From positions 33,176,171 through 33,240,170 of the forward strand of contig OU744723.1 of assembly GCA_916613615.1 (NCBI GenBank): DNA of 64,000 nucleotides, read 5' to 3'. The notes below the pieces were generated by a model. That model was given only the letters and a program-made list of their open reading frames with translations, made no database searches and was not told where the DNA came from. Shown one piece after another: positions 44,676 to 56,881 of the stretch. Both the position numbers and the translations under genes were made by a program. Within the stretch, counting starts at the first letter, position 1. Each line of letters starts with the position of its first letter. Source of the stretch: Steromphala cineraria (lineage: Eukaryota > Mollusca > Gastropoda > Trochida > Trochidae).

Positions 44676-46908
44676 CTGAAGATCCAGGGATATCATCCAG
44701 TCCGATCGCTCCAGAAATAGCATCACTGACGACACAGTCAAGAGACGAAAATATGGCGGCCGTACGAGGTAGGAGCGGTTGAACACTGACATGTCGTGAA
44801 TGAGCCGCCATTTTCCCGAGTCTCTCTTGGGTCGAACAAAAACGGGTGAGTAAAACCCCGGAGTTAGATCCTGAAGGGGGACTTCCTCCACCGCCTCCTT
44901 GGCGATGAGAATGTCCACCTGTTCCAACGTGAGAGCGAGCCTGTCGGCTGACAGCGGTCGTTCTGTTGGGTTGCAGGTGAGTGGAGGGGGAGACAAGACT
45001 GGAATCTGAAACCCCCGCTCCAGGATCCGACACACAAAGGGATCTAAACCTAACTGTTCCCAGTTTGCCACGAACTGCCCCAGACGCCCTCCGACAGGGC
45101 CATCCGAGGGAATAATCAAAGGTGGAGGAAGCAGTGGAGCGTGCCACGAGTCACTGCTTCTTTGGGGTGAAGGGACCCTTCCCCCGCTTGGGCCACTTCC
45201 CTTGAAGGAGTGTTTGCCTGGAGACGGGCCGGAGACGTTGCCTGAGTCTCTCCCCCCCCGGCCCCCGAACCGAAACGACACACCCCCCGTCTTGGGAGTG
45301 TGAGTCTGGGGCGTCTGTTTCCCCTTCTTGGGTGTAGTGAGCCCTTGCCTCCGTTCACCCGCCAGCCTGTTCGTCAGATCCTGTTGTTGGACCTCGTGAC
45401 GCTGTCTGAGGGCTTCAGGAATGGCACCAGCGAAAAGCGTGTTAGCTGACCCAGGGACTCCTCGAAGGTTACTACGGATCCCGACGGGGAGGTTGGTTCG
45501 ACCAAGGAACCCGTCCCTGCGTAGGTTAGTGATCCCCGCCGAGATACGCCCTGCGCTGAGCATGACTTGCGTCAGGCCTCCTGCCACGGACCCAAACGCG
45601 CGGTAAAGGGCCGAGGCTCCCTTCTCCATCTCCGCCTCCCTGGCGAATGCCGTCATCGCCTTACAGGCGTGGGCGACGGAGTTAACCGTCCCCAAGATGG
45701 ACCTGGCCTCCTTGTCCAGGTGGACTAAGTGGGCGTCCGAGACGTGGTGAGGGGTCGAGGGTGCGGCCACCCGTCTTATGTCCTCGTCCAAGACTGGAGG
45801 ATTAAGCGGGATGGGGGGGTCTGCCACCAGGAGGGAAGACCGCTGGCGGTCCGTCAACACCAGAGGGGGAATGAGCCTGCCCGGCGCTGCAGCCGCAACC
45901 GCCGAACTAAAGTCCTTCCCCGCCGTGTCAAACAAGCGATGGGGGGGAAAGGCCTGTCTCGTGCACCGTGGAGCCTCCTCCTCACAGAAGGACTCCAACC
46001 GGGCCCGCTTGGTGGAAGAGGGCGATTCATCCACCTCCTGAAGATAAAGCCCCGCCCATTCCGCCACTGCGTCCATTTTGTCGGTCGCGTCCGACCCCGA
46101 CGCACTCCCACTCCCTCCCTCGGAAATAGGAATGAGAGGAGGGTTCGTAGTATCTACAAACTCCGGGTCTGAGCGGATGGGGGACCCACCGGGGGTGCGC
46201 AAGTCGTTGGGGGAAACCTCCGGGGAACGGAGAGTGACACTTCGCCCTGACCGAGGGGGAAGGGGAGGCGACATGGGGGTGGACCCCTCCACCGAGGGGG
46301 GAGTCTTCTCCCGTCGTACAGAAGCGGGGGGGGGGGGGGAACGTCACCCCTGGCTTCAAACATCCCCGTCACCATGTCTTTGACGGACGCAAGTAATTGA
46401 GCGGAGAAGGCCGCCTCATCAAAGGGAAGTCGGTCCCCCGACTTCTTCTTCCTCTTCTTTGACTTCTTCCGCACGCGGAGGGGAGAAGTGTGAGAAGGGA
46501 CGGAAGACACCGAAGGGGAGCGACGGCGAACGGGAAGGAGGGGGGGAGGGGGGGGGGAGGGGGGGAGGGCAACCATCCGATAGCGTCCCTGTCCGAATCG
46601 GACCCCCTGACCTCCGCCTCAAACTCCCTAGTGTCTTCCGATATCACAAGTCCCTCCGAGGGGGAGGTGACGGTGGACGAAGGCGGGTGGCTTCCCGAGG
46701 AGCGAACCCTACGCTTCGCGCAGATAGCGTCCCTCTCACTCTTCCGAAGCGCCTGAAGGTAAAGTTTAAACCCCTCTGGAGTGAGGGACTCGCACTCTTC
46801 ACACCTATCCTGTAAGGTGCAGGCGGACGTGCAGACACGACAGAGGGAGTGGGGGTCATGGGTCCCCGACTTCCTAAGTCCGCATCGCCCGCAGAAACCA
46901 GGGTACAT
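44634..46908 (-). pseudogene. DIRS-like gag and N-terminal reverse transcriptase
   Basis: The start MYPGFCGRCG at 46908 leads into a Cys/His cluster (CGRC..HDPHSLCRVC..C..CEEC) typical of DIRS-type gag. Frame changes occur at two G-runs (about 46535-46565 and 46329-46339), between which lies KKSKKRKKKSGDRLPF and a gag-like helix region. The last frame (46292-44634) carries the gag body, a Gly-rich basic region, then RT sequence: GFYSPVFVRPKRDSGKW, RLIHDMSVFN and SLDLQDAF with the first catalytic Asp. RT stops there, and the final residues are read from the neighbouring LINE's antisense strand. The G-run shifts may be sequence errors. Without them gag and RT would share one frame. Confidence 0.75.
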
Positions 46909-47500
46909 CGCTGACGATACCCTGGTCCGACGACACTTACCTGTAAACGTAAGGTAGGTCCGTCCCTCCAGACGGACCGGGACGGAGCGGAGCGGAGCGG
47001 AGCGGAGCAACCACGTACAAGTCCGAGGACGGACCAGTCCACCGCGTCCGTCAATCACTAGACGGACCAAGAGTGAGTGAGGTGAACTAGCGTACCGAGC
47101 GGAGGGCGGACCAACCACTCACGTCCGTGTTCACTCACGCACCACTCACCACGCGGACGCGTGTGAGTACCGCTCACCCCAAGCGGGCGGGCAAGGCGAG
47201 ACACAAGGTACGTCGCTGACGCTACCTGCACTCGTCCCACGCACCAGCCGAGGGGTCAAAGGGCAGCCACCCGTAGAGTGCTGCCTGCGACCTGAGAAGC
47301 ACGAGCGCGCACGTGCAACCCAAGCGACACGACCCAAGCCCGGGTCGCGCGACACTAAGGCCTGCCTGTACAAACAAGCAGAATAAACAACAAATCTACT
47401 CCCAATTAACAATTGGAAGTAGACAGAGAGTAAGAGAACCCCGCTCTTACACCCAAGGAGTATGGTCAAGAGAAAACCTCCAAAAAACAGAGCAAAAAGG
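44672..47500 (-). mobile_element. DIRS-like retroelement fragment, GC-rich
   Basis: A minus-strand fragment of a tyrosine-recombinase-type (DIRS-like) retroelement, with the leader at about 47500-46909 and a gag-RT region to 44672. Base composition is far more GC-rich than the surrounding DNA, with homopolymer G runs. It ends inside the RT domain, where it meets the LINE with a few bases of shared sequence (AAACGCGT). No recombinase, RNase H or right terminus is present. The left terminus was not identified; it probably lies between 47340 and 47560, where composition changes. Confidence 0.75.
46984..47008. repeat. (GGAGC)5 microsatellite in the DIRS-like leader
   Basis: Five tandem GGAGC units within the untranslated leader upstream of the gag start. 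Confidence 0.85.
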
Positions 47501-47559
47501 CAAATTCACTTCGAGAGAGCTCAGAGATACGTCCGATCACTGAGCGACAGGAAGTTGGA

Positions 47560-50500
47560 ATGAGGTTTTGGTCATGTGACCATAGGTGGTGCGGCGGGGA
47601 TGAGCAAGTAACTCCCGTATTGTTTTCTCTGTGTTATTGGTCGAGAGATAATTGATAGGCAATCAATGGGCTACGGTGAGTCGGAGACGGTAGAGTACGT
47701 TAAATAATAATAATCATTATTCATATTTGTATCCTTATACAATAATTATCACGAGAGAACAAATTTCTATCTCTCTTTGCAATCGTTTCAAATCACACCT
47801 TCCATTGTTTACATGTTCACAAAGCTAGAGTCGCAGTGCAGGACGTGACTTCTCAAAATAGAGAGTGTGTTCAGTGTTAGCTTGTTCGTCTCAACCTTGT
47901 GGAATGTCACACCTTGCTCACACAGTATACTTATGTTAAACATGTTTTAATGTAGTTAATTTAGATTTAATTTGTATCATAAATGATTTATTGTGCCATT
48001 AAATCTAATAATATTTGGCTGTCAAACAAAATATCATAGCTCAAAAACATAATTAATACGTTAACCATATCAATGACATCACAGAATATCAGCAATCATA
48101 TTTTATAATAAAAAAACATTGACCATAAATTATTTTCACTTTGATGATGGACTCTTTATTCATGAATAAGTTTATATTTTAAATGAATTAATTGCCTACT
48201 CACAGGATTATATATTTCCAAAATTTCTAAAATATAACAGACTCGGGATATTAAAATAGCTTGATAGCGTCATGTTAGCTACTTTGTACTGTAACACGAC
48301 CTAATTTGCAACAACAAGTTCAAGCTCAAACGTGCGGATAATGGACAGATAGTTTATTTCTGATAAAAAGGCCACAAATAGGCCCACAGTACATACAATT
48401 CATAACATTAGCAAAATAGGTATTTTAAAAAAATAATATGAACATGCCGAAGATTATTCATAATAATAGATAATAACTCGTATTCATAATATGGGCATCG
48501 TGTTCAGCAACCTCGGCACCAGCTGACAAACTAGTAGTATCAAGAGACCAGTTGTTTACCCAGGTGTTACCAGAGAGCAGATTTTCACAGATGTAAACTG
48601 ATCTTTGGTTGAGCATCTTCAAGTTCTTAGCGTATGGAACAATATTTCGTTAAATCAAACACATTATTGGTTTATTGGAACATAATCATATTGCAATCGT
48701 TATGTTTTTATCATAAGTAATAAGTTTACATGTAATTGTTATTTAGTATGAGGTCATTTACTGAATGTGCATGCGTTAAGAATAACCAAGTCTCATAGAC
48801 GAACCAATAAAAAAGGTGTTCTGTTGAGTCCTTATATGATTACGTTGAAATAAATCTGACAATCAGGAAGTAACCGATCGTTGATATATAACACCAGAAT
48901 GTATCATTATCATAATGAGATGGCGTCATGAATCAACTTTATTTAGCAATCAATCAGAAAAATAAACTTGTTCGACATCAAAGCAATACGAAGAATAGAT
49001 ACGTTTTATTAATTTGTTTTTGCAAAATTAACAAAAGGAGAGGTAATGGAGAGCACTTGCCTTATTCAATATTTCAAGAACCATTTATCTTTTAGTTTTA
49101 AAAAATTATGCTGCTATTTTTTCAGATTTGTAAATTATAAATGACCACAAATGAATGTGTTCATCGCAATGAAGCGGCCATGAAATACAATTTGCAGCCT
49201 CATACAACAATTGCACGAAACAACTCATACATTAAATTGACGCTCATCAATTGACAAATGTTTACTTTTTATTATCGTATTTTACTCGAATGTCAATGCA
49301 AAAAAAATAAATTAAACGACACCTCCATGGCCTGAGTGACATTTGTTTAGAGGACTGCAAAACTGGTTCCGGTAATACATTGCGCATTACGGATAACTGC
49401 ACAGGAAAATAAGATCTGCTTCATCGTGAATTTGTCTACATTAAATCATTATCTCGTTCATAAGGGTGTTGTTTATACTAAGGAGGATTCGCTGGTAATT
49501 TATTCTTAGCTATTTATCCCATTATTTGTTTACATAAAGTAAGAAGTCCGCATGCTATTTCAATATGAAAATGCCTCGTTGATTTAGTGATATCACATGT
49601 TTTCCCACTTAGACTACCTTATTCAAGTAAAGAAAGTTTACTATACAATTCAGATGAATCAAATCAATTTTACATTGCAAACATTGGCAATTGTTTTGAA
49701 ATCATATGTATTATGTGTTTGTTGAGTTCAACCGTTCAATAGAAGTTTATTGGTGTTCGTATAGATTGATAACAATAGCAAGGCGAGATAAGCCCTTCAT
49801 AATGACACGTAGAAAGATCGATGATTTATCTAAGAGACGTACTGCAGCTCCAATTTTTATCTGAAATTTGACTGTTTTATATCTATGTCTTCTTCAAAAG
49901 AACAAATCTTATGGAATTTGAAAAAGAGAAATAAAACTGTAAATGCGTATATGCCGTTTTGACCGCATTCCGCGTATATGACATGGTTGTCAGTATCGAA
50001 ATAAACGACATAGACGACTATGGGATATCCGTGAATACGTACACAAAACCTGAATAAATAAATGACAATGGTTAAATAAGAACGTAAATGTACACATAGA
50101 AGTGACAATTTAGCAACCAATAGCAGTGTGATACGATTAAATAAACATTGACAGCAAACTGAAACTTTCACACACGTTAACAAAATCAAAACAATATGCT
50201 TTTCTTTATAAATGGAATTTCGATGATCGTAAAATAGAACATGATTGTTTTGTAGTTAATCGGAAGTGAAATACAACAGAATAATACGTATGCATTTCCT
50301 GAAAAGGGCGTCAAGTATAAAATGTTAAAAATGCATAAAACGTAAAATATTGGTATAATTGTATGTAATTGAAAAAAAATTGTCTTTGAGTCCTTTTAAA
50401 GAGATATCATGTAAACAATGTAAACCATCTAAATATGCAAATGTATGCATGCCTCAGGAAAAATTGTCCAATCAAATCGCCGGAATTCAGTACATTTTAA

Positions 50501-50790
50501 AAAGAAATATTCTATTCACTCTTTTTTCTGGACTTGGTGTTGTCAGATGATCTTTACACAACAGTTAAATAATAAACAAGAGGGGAAATGAGCTTTTCAA
50601 TCGGGTGTTTATAGTCGGGGTCTTGTCGAATTGGCACGAATGACCACGTGCAACTGCAATCACGTGTAAGGACGGAAATTCCCGATTTCCGATCTCGAGT
50701 GACCACAGCAGCTATTTGTCATTTGTGTGGAGTCCTAGCGTTCGAAAGGTAGGTCGAGACGACGTCCCTAGATAAGGACAGACACTTCCC
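47560..50790. other. Non-coding, no feature recognised
   Basis: AT-rich DNA on the far side of the DIRS-like fragment. A 110-codon minus frame (49857-50189) and others show no motif or exon signal. No repeat was recognised by eye. Confidence 0.45.
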
Positions 50791-50796
50791 TGCAAA

Positions 50797-50886
50797 GACG
50801 GTATGTAGTGAACGTTGCCAGGGCAACGGGGCGTGTGGGAGCATGATTTGCACGTGCAGTTGTCTATTTCAGATCCCGCACCGTCG
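50797..50886. repeat. Short dispersed repeat, copy 2
   Basis: Close copy of 605-691 in the same orientation: GACGGTATGTAGTGAACGTT, the hairpin GTTGCCAGGGCAAC, GAGCATGATTTGCACGTGC, CAGATCCCGCACCGTC. Confidence 0.75.
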
Positions 50887-50889
50887 GTT

Positions 50890-52440
50890 ATACTTACATA
50901 GGGCTTACCCTGTTTATTGACACCCTTTACTGAAGTATCTGGAAACAAATACTGATTAGATTGGTAAAGTACTAGAATGATACTGACCCAGTACTTGACC
51001 GTTAAAGGGACAGTTATGGCCGACCTCAATTGGGCCAGTATATGAAATAACATTGTCTAATAGATTACACTTTTGACGACAGCCTGTTGTTCTCTGGCTT
51101 CATTATTTTTCTGTTATTGAGCGTTAAATTTTAATAAATATTGTTTACTTGATATTTAATATTTATTTGGTGTTTAAGCTTTGTAGTTGAATAAGCATTT
51201 AGTTGAGTGTAATTCAGGTTATATCCTTGTTACTCTACATTCATTAAATTAATTGAAACTAAGTCTCTAAAATGCATTTTGATAACATAAAGCCATGAAA
51301 TCATCTTTTTCCTCTAAACATTCAAGATTCAAGATTCATAACTTGTAAACGAATACCAAATGTCCTCGCTAAAGCTCAGCAATCAATTTTTAGGATCTGT
51401 GTGAAGAAAGACATAGCAAAGCTGATTTAAATAACTCTTTATGGCTTTATAACTGGAAAATAGATTTGTCATTGTCTACAATCTGCACGTTATATCAGCA
51501 TTGATACTGGTTTCTCATTTACAATATTCATTAAAATGCTTCCTCTGCTAATGTTAAAAGCCAGTTAAAACTTTATCGTATTTCTAATATTCACAACACT
51601 GTCATTAAAGTAAAACTGCAATGATAAACATACTCATAAACTAATGAAGACATATAAATGTGTAAATATGCAGGTGTTATAACAATATCTTAATATCTGT
51701 TAATCAAAGTTTTCTTTGCATTTGTAATTGAATGACAAATATTATAAATATTAAATGCCTCAATGCTATTTAAGTGCTATGTACTTATCTAGTTGCATCG
51801 TTGATTCAAATTCAAGTTCCTTATAACGAAATAAAGTTCTGTTATATATAGGATTGTTTGAAGTTTGAAGGTGTTCAGAAATCATCAATTTCTCTGATAT
51901 GACGCTTCTGTATTCTGTACTGATTTGCATATTTGTTACAAAAATGTCTGCCGATTTTGAAGTTAGACAGCCATATGGTGCAAGGATGTGCACGCAGCTG
52001 TGTCTTAGATTTGGAAGATGTCAGCAGCCAATGTTTTTGAAACAACAACTTAGTTGCATATTAAGAGGAAGTCCTAATCCGGATAGTTCACTGCTTCTTG
52101 ATGTTTCAAAAGTGAGTAGCAGAAAAAGTTATTATGCGTAAGGTATGAGGTAACAATTCACTTTATTGTTTGTTTTTTTCAAACAATGCTAAATATAATA
52201 TGATTATAAATAAATGACAATATAACAAAGGCTTTTAAACCAAGATTATTTTTGGACATATCGACTACAATATTAAAAGAATCAAGTTGTTATCAAACAA
52301 AGTATTTGTATTCAAGTTTGACAATTTCAGATTAAATAAACGTGTTGAAGTGAATCAGTCTTTGAAAGAAATTATAAATCAATATCGATTACATTCATTT
52401 GCTTTTTTTGCTTTTTTTCCTCCTGTTCTACCATCTTTCA
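50890..52440. other. Non-coding, no firm feature
   Basis: An 80-codon frame at 51899-52141 has several cysteines (MCTQLCLRFGRC) but no recognised fold. The rest is AT-rich with nothing to annotate. Confidence 0.4.
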
Positions 52441-52444
52441 ATTG

Positions 52445-53785
52445 TGTGAGGTCCCCCTCAGATTTACAAGAGTTAATTTGTGATGTTACCCTCAGATTTA
52501 AAAGAGTTAATGTGTGAGGTTACCCCTCAGATTTAAAAGAGTTAATGTGTGAGGTCCCCCCTCAGATTTTAAAGAGTAAATGTGTGACGTTCCCCCTCAG
52601 ATTTAAAAGAGTTAAGGTGTGAGGTTTAGCTTCATATCTAAAAGAGTAAATGTGTGGGGTTACTCCTCAGATCTTAAAGAGTGAATGTGTCAGGTTACTC
52701 CTCAGATCTGAGAGAGTGAATGTGTGGAGTTCCCCCTGATATCTAAAAGGGTAAACATGTGAAGTTGCCCCTCGATTTAAAAGAGTAAATGTGTGGGGTT
52801 ACTCCTTAGATCTTAAAGAGTTATGTGTGAGGATCCCCCTCAGATCTAAAAGAGTAAATTTGTTGGGCAACTCCTCAGATCTAAAAGAGTAAATGTATGA
52901 GGTTCCCCCTCAGATCTAAAAGAGTAAATGTGTGGGGTCACTCCTCGGATCTAAAAGAGCAAACATGTGGGGCTACATGTGTGAGGCTCCGCCTCAGATT
53001 TAAAAGAGTAAATGTGTGAGGTTCCCCCTCAGATCTAAAAGAGTAAATGTGTGAGGTTCCCCCTCAGATCTAACAGAGTAAATGTGTTGGTTTACTTCTC
53101 AGATCTCAAAGAGTAAATGTGTGAGGTTCACCCTCAGATCTAAAAAAAATGAATGTGTGAAGATCCCCCTTACATCTAAAATAGCGAATGTTGGGTTACT
53201 CCTTAGATCTAAAAAAGTAAATGTGTGGGATTCCCTCTCATATCCAAAAGAGTAAATGTGTGAGGTTCCCCCTCAGATCTAAAAGAATAATTGAGTGAGG
53301 ATCCCCCTCAGATCTAAAAGATCAAATGTGTGGGGTTACTTCTCAGATCTAAAAGAGTAAATGTGTGAGGATCCCCCTCAGATCTAAAAGAGTCAACGTG
53401 TGAGGTTCCCCCTTAGATCTAAAAGAGTAAATGTGTAAGATTCCCCCTTAGATCTTTCAGAGTAAATGTGTTGGAATACTTCTCAGATCTAAAAGAATAA
53501 ACGTGTAGGGCTACTCCTCAGATCTAAAAGGGTAAATGTGTGAGGTTCCCTCTCAGATCTAAAAGAGTAAATATGCGGGGCTACTCCTCGGATCTAAAAG
53601 AGTTTAGTGTTGGGTTACTCCTCAGATCTAAAAGATCAAATGTGTGGGGTTACTTCTCAGATCTAAAAGAGTAAATGTGTGAGGATCCCCCTCAGATCTG
53701 GAAGAGTGAATGTGTGGGGCTACTCCTTGGATCTTAAAGAGTAAATGTGTGGGGTTGCTCCTCGGATCTAAAAGAGCAAACATGT
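52445..53785. repeat. 35-bp satellite array
   Basis: About 38 head-to-tail units with consensus AAAAGAGTAAATGTGTGAGG plus TTCCCCCTCAGATCT. Nearly every unit keeps CTCAGATCT. Units diverge by substitutions and small indels, with variants (GGGGTTACTCC against GAGGTTCCCCC) interspersed as if in higher-order patterns. There are no unique spacers, so it is not a CRISPR. Confidence 0.95.
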
Positions 53786-53786
53786 G

Positions 53787-53935
53787 CCTCGGTCAATATT
53801 GTTTTCCTCGGGTCTATAAAAACAGGTATTGACCTATAGAGCCGAGGAAAACAATATCGACCTCGGACTTCGTCCTCAGTCAATATTGTTTTCCTCGGGT
53901 CTTTAAAAACAGGTATTGACCTCATCACCAGTCTA
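53787..53935. repeat. Foldback 4, three alternating arms
   Basis: CCTCGGTCAATATTGTTTTC (53787), its inverse GAAAACAATATCGACCTCGG (53847-53866), then CCTCAGTCAATATTGTTTTC (53874). GGTCTATAAAAACAGGTATT is also duplicated. The core CGGACTTCGTCC matches the CTTCG cores of other foldbacks. It directly terminates the 35-bp satellite. Confidence 0.85.
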
Positions 53936-54193
53936 TAATTGTATAGTATCGTGAGAGCATTTCATGTATACGACATTTGTCATATTCTAATTTCCTACTA
54001 TTTATAAAATATTAACAACAAAACTTGGGTTGCAAAAGGGCTGTTTGAATAATACATCTCAGTAATAAGTATATGAATTCAGAATGCTTAACATCTGTCA
54101 TTCAAATACTATTTTTCATTGATAGGCTTTTTGTACCGTTGCTTTGAGTGTGTTTTTACTAAAATCTCCAGACCAGGGTTTTATACTTCAGAT

Positions 54194-54387
54194 CATCTTC
54201 CTACGCAGAGCCTAAAGGGCCAGTTTCCAAACTGTCATTTTATGCCTTGCTGCATAGCCTTGAGTTTTCTGTGCTTGCTCTCTAACTCTATAGGGGCACT
54301 ATAGCAGCACAGAAAAGTAAAGTCTCTGCAGCAAGGCATAAAATGACAGTTTGGAAACTGGCCTTTTAGGCTCTGCGTAGGAAGATG
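54194..54387. mobile_element. 194-bp Mutator-type foldback MITE, copy B
   Basis: Same length and arms as 16744-16937, starting CATCTTCCTACGCAGAGCC. Perfect 9-bp target duplication ACTTCAGAT at 54185-54193 and 54388-54396. The centre (CTATAGGGGCACTATAGCAG) is inverted relative to copy A. Confidence 0.93.
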
Positions 54388-54979
54388 ACTTCAGATAGAC
54401 CGGATATGCAAAACAGAGACAAAAGAGGAAATTATTCTAACATACTCTCATGCTGGACTAAAACGATGTATAAACAGTGAAACTCGAGGAAGCAACGTCA
54501 GTGAGTAAATATAGATCATTATCGGGACAGTTATCTTGCTTTAAAAAAAACTTTATGTAAAAATTACGTAACTTTTTGAATTTTTATTGATTTAGAAATT
54601 TTGTTTTTAGACTCAAGAAGCTACCTTTAAGCAGCTGTAGTAAGTTGCTCTGGGTGCTTTATATGGATCAATTTTTTTATCAGTTTAAATGAACAAAATT
54701 ATTCGTAAAAAAATAAAGTAATAATTTATTAAACTGTTAGAAAACTTATATTATTAAATTCTCTAACATATGATTTGAATATCCCAAAAACCTGAATCGT
54801 ATTGCAAAGGAATGACTTCCAGCTCCCATCTAACACACTTATATAATGTGTAAATTGTAACCATCAAATCAGTTGCAAACGTTGTCAAGGAAATCATGAT
54901 TAGTTGTCATGACTAAATGTTGCTATACTTTAACAAATTTAAAGTATATTGTCCATATATTGACATCCATTATATTTCA

Positions 54980-55301
54980 GTTACTCCTTCACAGTTCCAC
55001 ATCAGTGTACCTCAAGCCCTGAAAAGATCCAAATGCACTGTTACTTCCATGCAAGAAAGCTCAAAACACACAAACATTTTTTTTCTTCTGCTCAACTGTA
55101 AGGTGTACAAATCCAAGTGCTTCATGCAGTTAGGGTTCTTGGATATCTCCACCAGAGAACTAAGTAATAAAACCTACGATCTGTGTAAGAGACAGGATTG
55201 CCGGAGAAAGATCATCTCTGGCCCCTGTGTCAACAGCAACGACAGGTGCTTGTACAGTTCCAACTGTGGCTACAACTTTCTTCTCACTATCTACACTCGA
55301 T
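54980..55301 (+). other. Possible Cys-rich exon, unidentified
   Basis: After an acceptor-like tatatttcag (54971-54980) an open frame runs about 107 codons with many cysteines: LLNCKVYKSKC, LCKRQDCRRK, GPCVNSNDRC, LYSSNCGYNF. It looks more protein-like than its surroundings, but I do not recognise the fold. It runs into the LINE beginning at about 55302, which may have interrupted it. No partner exon was found. Confidence 0.3.
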
Positions 55302-56470
55302 CCAAGATGGCGGACGCGACCAGTCGCATGTAATACAGCTCTCGATTGTGATGGATTTCTCACGCAAATTAATTGTGAAAGTAAGGACTTAACATCGCTT
55401 AAACAACTCAAAGTCATAGTTGTAGCTAGTACAAAGAAGAAAAACAACTCTCACGTGAAAATATGCCTCCAAAGGACAAGATCAAGCAACATGGGGCCAG
55501 AGCGGCGAGGATTCAAAGTGAGAAAAGGAAACCTTCGGGATCGCCGGGTGACTCTTTACCTCCGAAATCATCCAAGCAGACGACGCTAGAAGGTGTATTT
55601 GACACAAGCACCCCGAAACCGAACTCTAAGAGATCAGAAGCCCCCTCAACGTTGAGTCAGAATGTCCCGCCATTACAACAACAAGAAGCGGATACTATAT
55701 GCTTGTTTACCGAACCGGATTCTTTAATGAATAAAAATATGTTTAAACCAAGCGGATACTACAGGTCATGATGACTCGGACCAGGATATCTCCTATCCCT
55801 CGACACTCTTCAATTTCATCAATGTCACAAGATGTGCTTACAAGCAAGTTGGCAAGTGCGTTGATGTTACCACAACTTTAGGATAAGTTTAAACAGGCCT
55901 TTATGTAAGTTGCAAAGGACGTGGTCGAAGTTGTGCTTAGAGAACATATCGAGCCTATGAAAAAGAAGATGGAAGAGTTAAGGAGGGAGCTTAGGACTAA
56001 GACGGACGAACAAGAGCAATACAGCCGTAGGAACTCGCTAAGAATCAGTGGACTTCCCGTAACTTTGACGAGGACCCCTCAGACACGGAGAATATAGCGA
56101 TGAACGTGTTGAAAGGCCTACATAACAGCATAGCTCCCCCAGACTTAGACAGGTGCCATCGAGTAGGAAGAAAGTCTAAGGATAGACACCGGGATATCAT
56201 TGTCAAGTTCATCAGCTACTATGACAGAAACAAGGTGATCATCAACAGACGGAAGCTACGCAATACGAGAGCGAGTGTGTACATCAACGAGGACTTGACA
56301 AGGCACAGAAGTCGACTGTTCAAGATGGCTCGAGAATTAAAGAAGCAAGGTCGGATTGAATCTACATGGATGAGATGATGAAACTTCCCGAGGTTAATAG
56401 AGAGTCGAGCATTGGAACATTCAGTCCTGGCAACTGAGGAATCAGGGAACTGTATTGCCAATAATAAAAC
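55302..56470 (+). mobile_element. LINE 5' region with ORF1 (coiled coil and RRM-like)
   Basis: The likely 5' end AAGATGGCGGACGCGACC at about 55302 precedes an ORF1 starting MPPKDKIKQHG at 55463, with a Lys/Ser/Pro-rich start. After frame breaks it continues with KMEELRRELRTKTDEQEQYS (coiled coil) and RRNSLRISGLP. The 56100-56378 part has DRCHRVGRKSKDRHRDIIVK and RASVYINEDLTRHRSRLF, typical of LINE ORF1 RNA-binding domains. Stops and frameshifts lie between these parts. ORF2 is absent: the element stops near 56470, so its 3' side is lost, the reverse of normal LINE truncation. Confidence 0.8.
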
Positions 56471-56619
56471 GTCTATTTTACTAGGACTGGTTTTTATGAC
56501 TGATTATAAGCGTCTGCGTACATTCCCTCCTGCCCCACACGCACTTGAGACATCAATAGTTTTGTACTTTTATTTAATAATTTGAAGCAGAAAAGAAAAT
56601 CCAATATTTTTTTATGTCG

Positions 56620-56695
56620 ACGTATGATTCGAAGCCGGGACCTCGGGTTGAGAGTCCTACGGTCTACCTGTTCGACCAAAGAGATATCCCTCCTG
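56620..56695 (-). repeat. tRNA-like SINE head, degenerate
   Basis: On the minus strand: an A-box-like TGGTCGAACAGGTAGACC and a B-box-like GGCTTCGAATC at tRNA-like spacing, without a closing acceptor stem. No SINE body was recognised. Confidence 0.35.
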
Positions 56696-56881
56696 CCGAA
56701 GCCAGTAGGAAGACAGTAAACCTCACCCTGTCACATTCACCCCCTCCACGAAGTGACTCGCACTGTAAAAATAAAGTTGTCAATTTGACATTAAAAAAGT
56801 TGTAGTCCGACGGTGCCTGAGATGAATATACATGTTGTCGATTTGACAACCGACAACCTTTTAAAGTTGTCATTCGTGCCC

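Noticed and set aside
45116..47543. Many overlapping frames on both strands of the GC-rich region
   Set aside because: High GC removes stop codons. Only the minus-strand frames with gag Cys/His and RT motifs have recognisable content.
52445..53785. Regular repeat array considered as a CRISPR
   Set aside because: Units are directly adjacent 35-mers with no unique spacers, in a eukaryotic setting.
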